NCBI GenBank assembly: GCA_031262895.1
Contig: JAISGW010000039.1
Span: 1-8,594 of the forward strand
Direction: 5' to 3'
From: Tannerella sp.
Lineage (GTDB): Bacteria; Bacteroidota; Bacteroidia; Bacteroidales; Tannerellaceae
Length of the DNA: 8,594 bases
The first letter of the stretch is position 1. Each line of letters begins with the position of its first letter. The translations under genes were made by a program, and so were the position numbers. Shown here in pieces: positions 7,001 to 8,594 of this stretch. The notes beneath the pieces are model-generated. The model saw nothing but the letters and a program-made list of their open reading frames with translations. It ran no database searches and had not been told where the DNA came from.

Positions 7001-7388
7001 ATCCGGCATAAGGAAAGGCTTCCGTTATCTTCATGTTTTGAACGGCATGACCTTGTCCGTTAAAATGACCAGCAAAGGGTTTGCCGGAGGCATTGCCGAT
7101 AGGCGTCCATTCCATTTGATTCAAGTCCAAATCATTCATTAGGACAAAATAGGTAGACGCATAACTTTGGCCATCATTGACTTTTTGCGCCAAGTAGGCC
7201 AACTGGGCTTCTGTACTGATGGCGTATGGATGGCTCGCCGAGCCGTCGTGAGTCACGTCTGACGACCAAGATGCTTTCGTTTGTCCGTCCCAAGCGCCGA
7301 AGGCGGAGGTAGCAAAGAGCGCGGCAGCGAGGGCGAAGAAAAGGCGACGACCAAGCCTCGGGAACGGGTAAGTGAATAATGTTTTCAT
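4077..7388 (-). CDS. Large exported repeat protein with GLUG-type and right-handed beta-helix domains and a T9SS-type sorting tail
   Basis: This 1103-residue protein is probably secreted or cell-surface attached. A Sec signal peptide occupies about residues 1-31: basic RLGRR, a hydrophobic core, then AFG before AWDG. Residues 60-145 read as the opening unit of GLUG proteins (AQLAYLAQKV, NDLDL, WTPIG, GHFNGQGHAVQNM). Seven GG-I-AG...NC...V-A repeats follow (about 165-428). A closing block with WPTDW and GSYPSL lies near 466-480. A short beta domain spans about 490-560. A right-handed parallel beta-helix (562-912) opens with YVKVGATGNGTSWSDA and carries 27-residue SPxxxNC repeats. A Pro-rich linker (919-935), an Ig-like domain (937-1021) and a type IX-like C-terminal domain (about 1031-1103; LYIYNVSGRLV, LKTGVYVLV, then SVKAVL) complete it. 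Beta-helix proteins may bind or cleave polysaccharide or act in adhesion; no catalytic residues could be assigned. The coding sequence is intact. Confidence 0.9.
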   Translation of the reverse strand: MKTLFTYPFPRLGRRLFFALAAALFATSAFGAWDGQTKASWSSDVTHDGSASHPYAISTEAQLAYLAQKVNDGQSYASTYFVLMNDLDLNQMEWTPIGNASGKPFAGHFNGQGHAVQNMKITEAFPYAGLFGLMGNGSEVKNLAFSQVNISINYDTQSNEENAMAGAVAGVNEGTITNCHLISGSISMFGDGDPHVQSTALDNEPGLAIGGIAGVLGNPNETGSGSGDVATIVGCSNAANLYAQGNSNYWEDAGGIVGGIAWGNMLKQSLNTGTVTAKGDFGVNVGGIACETEGCVSDCENRGVVKAIGEPNSADCTLFAGGIAAENASDEDGASVIENCLNVGIVSAINGLNYSAAGGIAGFVDSQKATLPENSTDTKNCLNLAEISASSTNPSCGIFLGGVVGMVGEFETNLSHERLTNCFYDKTKVAQAYMKNDDATSEPTTSHVVGLDASQLKTASSYPSSWPTDWNVADGSYPSLKNAVRALPHQKYPVTFDQVLRNMDGSVSVTLSSTERLPVENEDYTVSSTTGGGYITVRVTFTAVGRLKYDAVALTKQIPLIHYVKVGATGNGTSWSDAGDLQAMIDASAPGDQVFVARGTYMPHNQTSSSSRDNAFHLKEGVKVYGGFIGTESTPEERTLTEKSLLSGNIGTPDETDNCYNVVISVGCSRATLLDGFAIEEGYADESGSSYLFDGKTIRLDCGGGMQNVNSSPTIVNCALDDGYASGFGGGVYNADNASPLFINCIFDNNSAPAASGGAMCNKASAAQVVNCTFGDNNFDYNVDDRNDMCNDNASPLLVNSIFEGSNPLPTDKSIVNINGASPRISYCMVEGCGGSGNWNSDYGIDGGHNLDVNPQYDDNQLCYTPAAGSPLVDAGSNTAYFSARGITTYGSEVDFIGNPRFAGASIDLGAAERLGAVPPPYPNPSPEPKPVPVPTDIRIYMPGNVVGLASPGAFTYQVPYGDNFDTTFVAAAGYTLADMKVYANEILMPLSISADGLTARLHIHLPLYDMLLSFDGIRLAAGGTTGTAADAAEKSLRVSSEAGLALQVSGLHSGTMLYIYNVSGRLVCQIKAMNVQCSILKAQLKTGVYVLVNDGRSVKAVL
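4905..5255 (-). repeat. Beta-helix coil repeats of about 81 bases
   Basis: Within the surface protein five coil motifs line up: SPTIVNC (712), SPLFINC (739), AAQVVNC (766), SPLLVNS (795) and SPRISYC (822). The spacings are 27, 27, 29 and 27 residues. Cys falls at the same coil position in four of the five and Asn precedes it in three of those four, suggesting a stacked Asn/Cys ladder inside the solenoid. The DNA copies are diverged, so this is an old protein-level repeat rather than a recent tandem duplication. Confidence 0.75.
6105..6896 (-). repeat. GLUG-like coil repeats in the N-terminal half of the surface protein
   Basis: Seven units share a Gly-Gly-Ile/Val-Ala-Gly turn, then Asn/Gly/Asp-Cys, then a Val/Ile-x-Ala strand. 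Their turns are AGAVAG (165), IGGIAG (209), AGGIVG (253), VGGIAC (286), FAGGIAA (319), AGGIAG (357) and LGGVVG (400). Unit length varies from about 30 to 45 residues because of loop insertions. The pattern matches the GLUG-motif solenoids common in Bacteroidales and Clostridia surface proteins. Confidence 0.75.
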
Positions 7389-7497
7389 ATAACCAAAACC
7401 AACTTTAATGTATGTGTTTGTAAAACGTTTTCCAATGGCTTCAAGCGCAAGAGTGTTGGAGTTTTAGATTAAGCGCGCTCCTGTGTGTTTACCGCTG

Positions 7498-7505
7498 CAA
7501 AGTTA
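7498..7505 (-). promoter_or_regulatory. Putative -7 box for the surface-protein gene
   Basis: On the minus strand the sequence reads TAACTTTG, then CAGC, matching the TAnnTTTG consensus. No clear TTTG sits at the right distance upstream. Transcription would begin near 7490, giving a leader of about 100 bases with an AAAACGTTTT palindrome at 7422-7431. Confidence 0.45.
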
Positions 7506-7574
7506 AGAAAGCTTTGTTGGAACTATTAAATAAAAGTATGGAAAAACAAACAAAACAGCACAAAAAGAGCCTGC

Positions 7575-7605
7575 TTTGCGGATTCAAAGAAAGGCCGTAA
7601 GTTTG
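7575..7605 (+). promoter_or_regulatory. ribF promoter
   Basis: TTTG at 7575-7578, a 19-base spacer and TAAGTTTG at 7598-7605 match the Bacteroidota promoter consensus in both boxes and in spacing. The start would fall near 7612, about 10 bases before the ribF ATG at 7623, a very short leader. Confidence 0.7.
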
Positions 7606-7622
7606 CAGCATTTATCAGCAAT

Positions 7623-8504
7623 ATGGTTATTGCAAGAGAAATAGAAGATATAAACATAAAGGACAGGGACGGCTTGGCGGCCACGGTAGGTTTTTTCGAC
7701 GGCGTGCACCAAGGACATCGTTACCTGATTCGCCAAATGCAGGAAGAAGCGGCCCGGCGCGGGCTTCCGACGGCCGTCATCACTTTTCCGGTGCACCCGC
7801 GTAAGGTATTGCAGGCCGATTTCCAACCCCATCTGCTCAATTCTTTCGAAGAAAAGGTGCGGCATCTCGCCGCCTTGGGTCTGGATTATTGCATAGCCCT
7901 TGATTTCACACGTGAGTTATCCCTGCTTGATGCGCAAACTTTCATCGCCGACGTTTTGTCGGCACGTTGGAAGGTGCGGATGTTGCTCGTCGGTTACGAC
8001 CACCGTTTCGGCCATGAGCGTCGGGAGGGTTTCGAACAATATAAAATGTACGGCGCAGCCTGCGGCATGGAAGTTTTACAAGCCGGACGCTACAATGCGG
8101 AGGCTACGGCCGTCAGTTCCTCGGAAGTGAGGCGGCTCCTGCTGGCCGGACGGGTGGACGAAGCCGCCCGTTTGCTCACCTACCCCTATCAATTGCGCGG
8201 CCATATCGTCGGCGGGCACAGGGTAGGCCGCCGCATAGGCTTTCCCACAGCCAATATCCGGGTAGACGAACCCTACAAACTGCTTCCTGCCATCGGTGTT
8301 TACGCTGTCAAGGTGCGCTTGGCCGCCGCGGATTACATCGGCATGCTCTACATCGGAAACAGGCCGACCTTGGACAACGGCGAGGATATTACCCTTGAGG
8401 TAAATATTCTCGACTTTGCCGGCGATATTTATGAAAAGGAAATCAGCGTCTTCTTCCTGTACCGATTGCTCAACGACATCCGTTTCACCTCGGTGGAAGC
8501 CTAG
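7623..8504 (+). CDS. ribF: Bifunctional riboflavin kinase / FAD synthetase, ended early by an in-frame TAG
   Basis: RibF phosphorylates riboflavin to FMN and then adenylates FMN to FAD, in the cytoplasm. The N-terminal nucleotidyltransferase domain shows GFFDGVHQGH (23-32, with the HxGH signature), ITFPVHPRKVL (53-63), LLVGYDHRFGH (121-131) and SSSEVRRLLLAGRV (165-178). The C-terminal flavokinase domain shows the GHRVGRRIGFPTAN loop (198-211), then IGNRPTL (244-250) and the catalytic-type Glu259 in LEVNILDF. All key residues are present. Translation stops after 293 residues (IRFTSVEA) at TAG 8502-8504. The next 19 codons in the same frame look like the normal C-terminal helix of the family, so the product is about 20 residues short unless the TAG is read through. 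It has its own promoter and is divergent from the surface-protein gene. The truncated enzyme may still work because both catalytic sites lie before the stop. Confidence 0.93.
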   Translation: MVIAREIEDINIKDRDGLAATVGFFDGVHQGHRYLIRQMQEEAARRGLPTAVITFPVHPRKVLQADFQPHLLNSFEEKVRHLAALGLDYCIALDFTRELSLLDAQTFIADVLSARWKVRMLLVGYDHRFGHERREGFEQYKMYGAACGMEVLQAGRYNAEATAVSSSEVRRLLLAGRVDEAARLLTYPYQLRGHIVGGHRVGRRIGFPTANIRVDEPYKLLPAIGVYAVKVRLAAADYIGMLYIGNRPTLDNGEDITLEVNILDFAGDIYEKEISVFFLYRLLNDIRFTSVEA

Positions 8505-8564
8505 AAGGAACAATTGACGCGCGACGATCGGAAGGTGCGCGACCTGATGACAGGCAATAAATAA
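8505..8564 (+). other. Displaced 3' end of ribF after the in-frame TAG
   Basis: Directly after the TAG the same frame continues KEQLTRDDRKVRDLMTGNK and then TAA at 8562-8564. RibF proteins usually end with a charged helix of this kind after a D-S-V-E-A-L segment, so this is the expected tail. Counting the TAG as one residue gives 313 residues, the normal length for this family. The TAA overlaps the ATG of the next frame (TAATG), as expected if this was the original end of the gene. Confidence 0.8.
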
Positions 8565-8594
8565 TGGTAAGAGACAGCGAAAAATTCACCGTTT
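8564..8594 (+). CDS. Possible start of an unidentified gene, cut by the window edge
   Basis: An ATG at 8564 opens a frame reading MVRDSEKFTV to the window edge. It overlaps the original ribF stop by one base as TAATG, a common coupling arrangement and similar to the TGATG between hemD and rnpA. Ten codons are too few to identify the product. Confidence 0.38.
   Translation, partial: MVRDSEKFTV

Noticed and set aside
1..8594. tRNA or rRNA genes, CRISPR arrays, insertion sequences and attachment sites
   Set aside because: By eye I found no cloverleaf, no regular short repeat-spacer pattern, no transposase frame and no paired terminal inverted repeats.

Overview
The window looks like chromosomal DNA from a member of the Bacteroidales (phylum Bacteroidota). 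Three things point there. The gene run DUF4271 protein - HemD - RnpA - YidD - TatD-family hydrolase is typical of that order. Several promoters fit the Bacteroidota pattern TTTG...TAnnTTTG, including two copies of TACCTTTGCGCC. The large surface protein has a type IX secretion (T9SS) style C-terminus. The family or genus cannot be fixed from the sequence alone.

Layout: (1) Positions 1-1041, minus strand: ribonuclease Z, preceded at the window edge by what may be the start of a further minus-strand gene. (2) Positions 1042-1351: a 310-base divergent intergenic region with no credible protein gene. It holds a promoter-like element, a strong plus-strand rho-independent terminator and a second promoter, so a short independent RNA of about 135 nt is likely. 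It also holds a 12-base direct repeat. (3) Positions 1352-4080, plus strand: five genes that all overlap by 1-10 bases (DUF4271 membrane protein, hemD, rnpA, yidD, tatD-like). An internal promoter before hemD is embedded in codons of the first gene. (4) Positions 4077-7388, minus strand: one 1103-residue exported protein made of two repeat solenoids, a Pro-rich linker and a T9SS-type C-terminal sorting domain. Its stop codon overlaps that of the TatD-like gene. (5) Positions 7389-7622: a 234-base divergent promoter region whose two promoter cores are near-identical 12-mers facing opposite ways. (6) Positions 7623-8594, plus strand: ribF, cut short by an in-frame TAG, followed by the remains of its usual C-terminus and the start of another gene at the window edge.

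Most of the content is housekeeping. RNase Z and RnpA act at opposite ends of tRNA precursors, YidD assists membrane protein insertion, HemD belongs to tetrapyrrole synthesis and RibF makes FMN and FAD. The surface protein is the accessory element. The least ordinary signals are the amber codon near the end of ribF, the candidate small RNA between rnz and the DUF4271 gene, and the perfect complementarity between that RNA's 3' end and a possible rnz leader.
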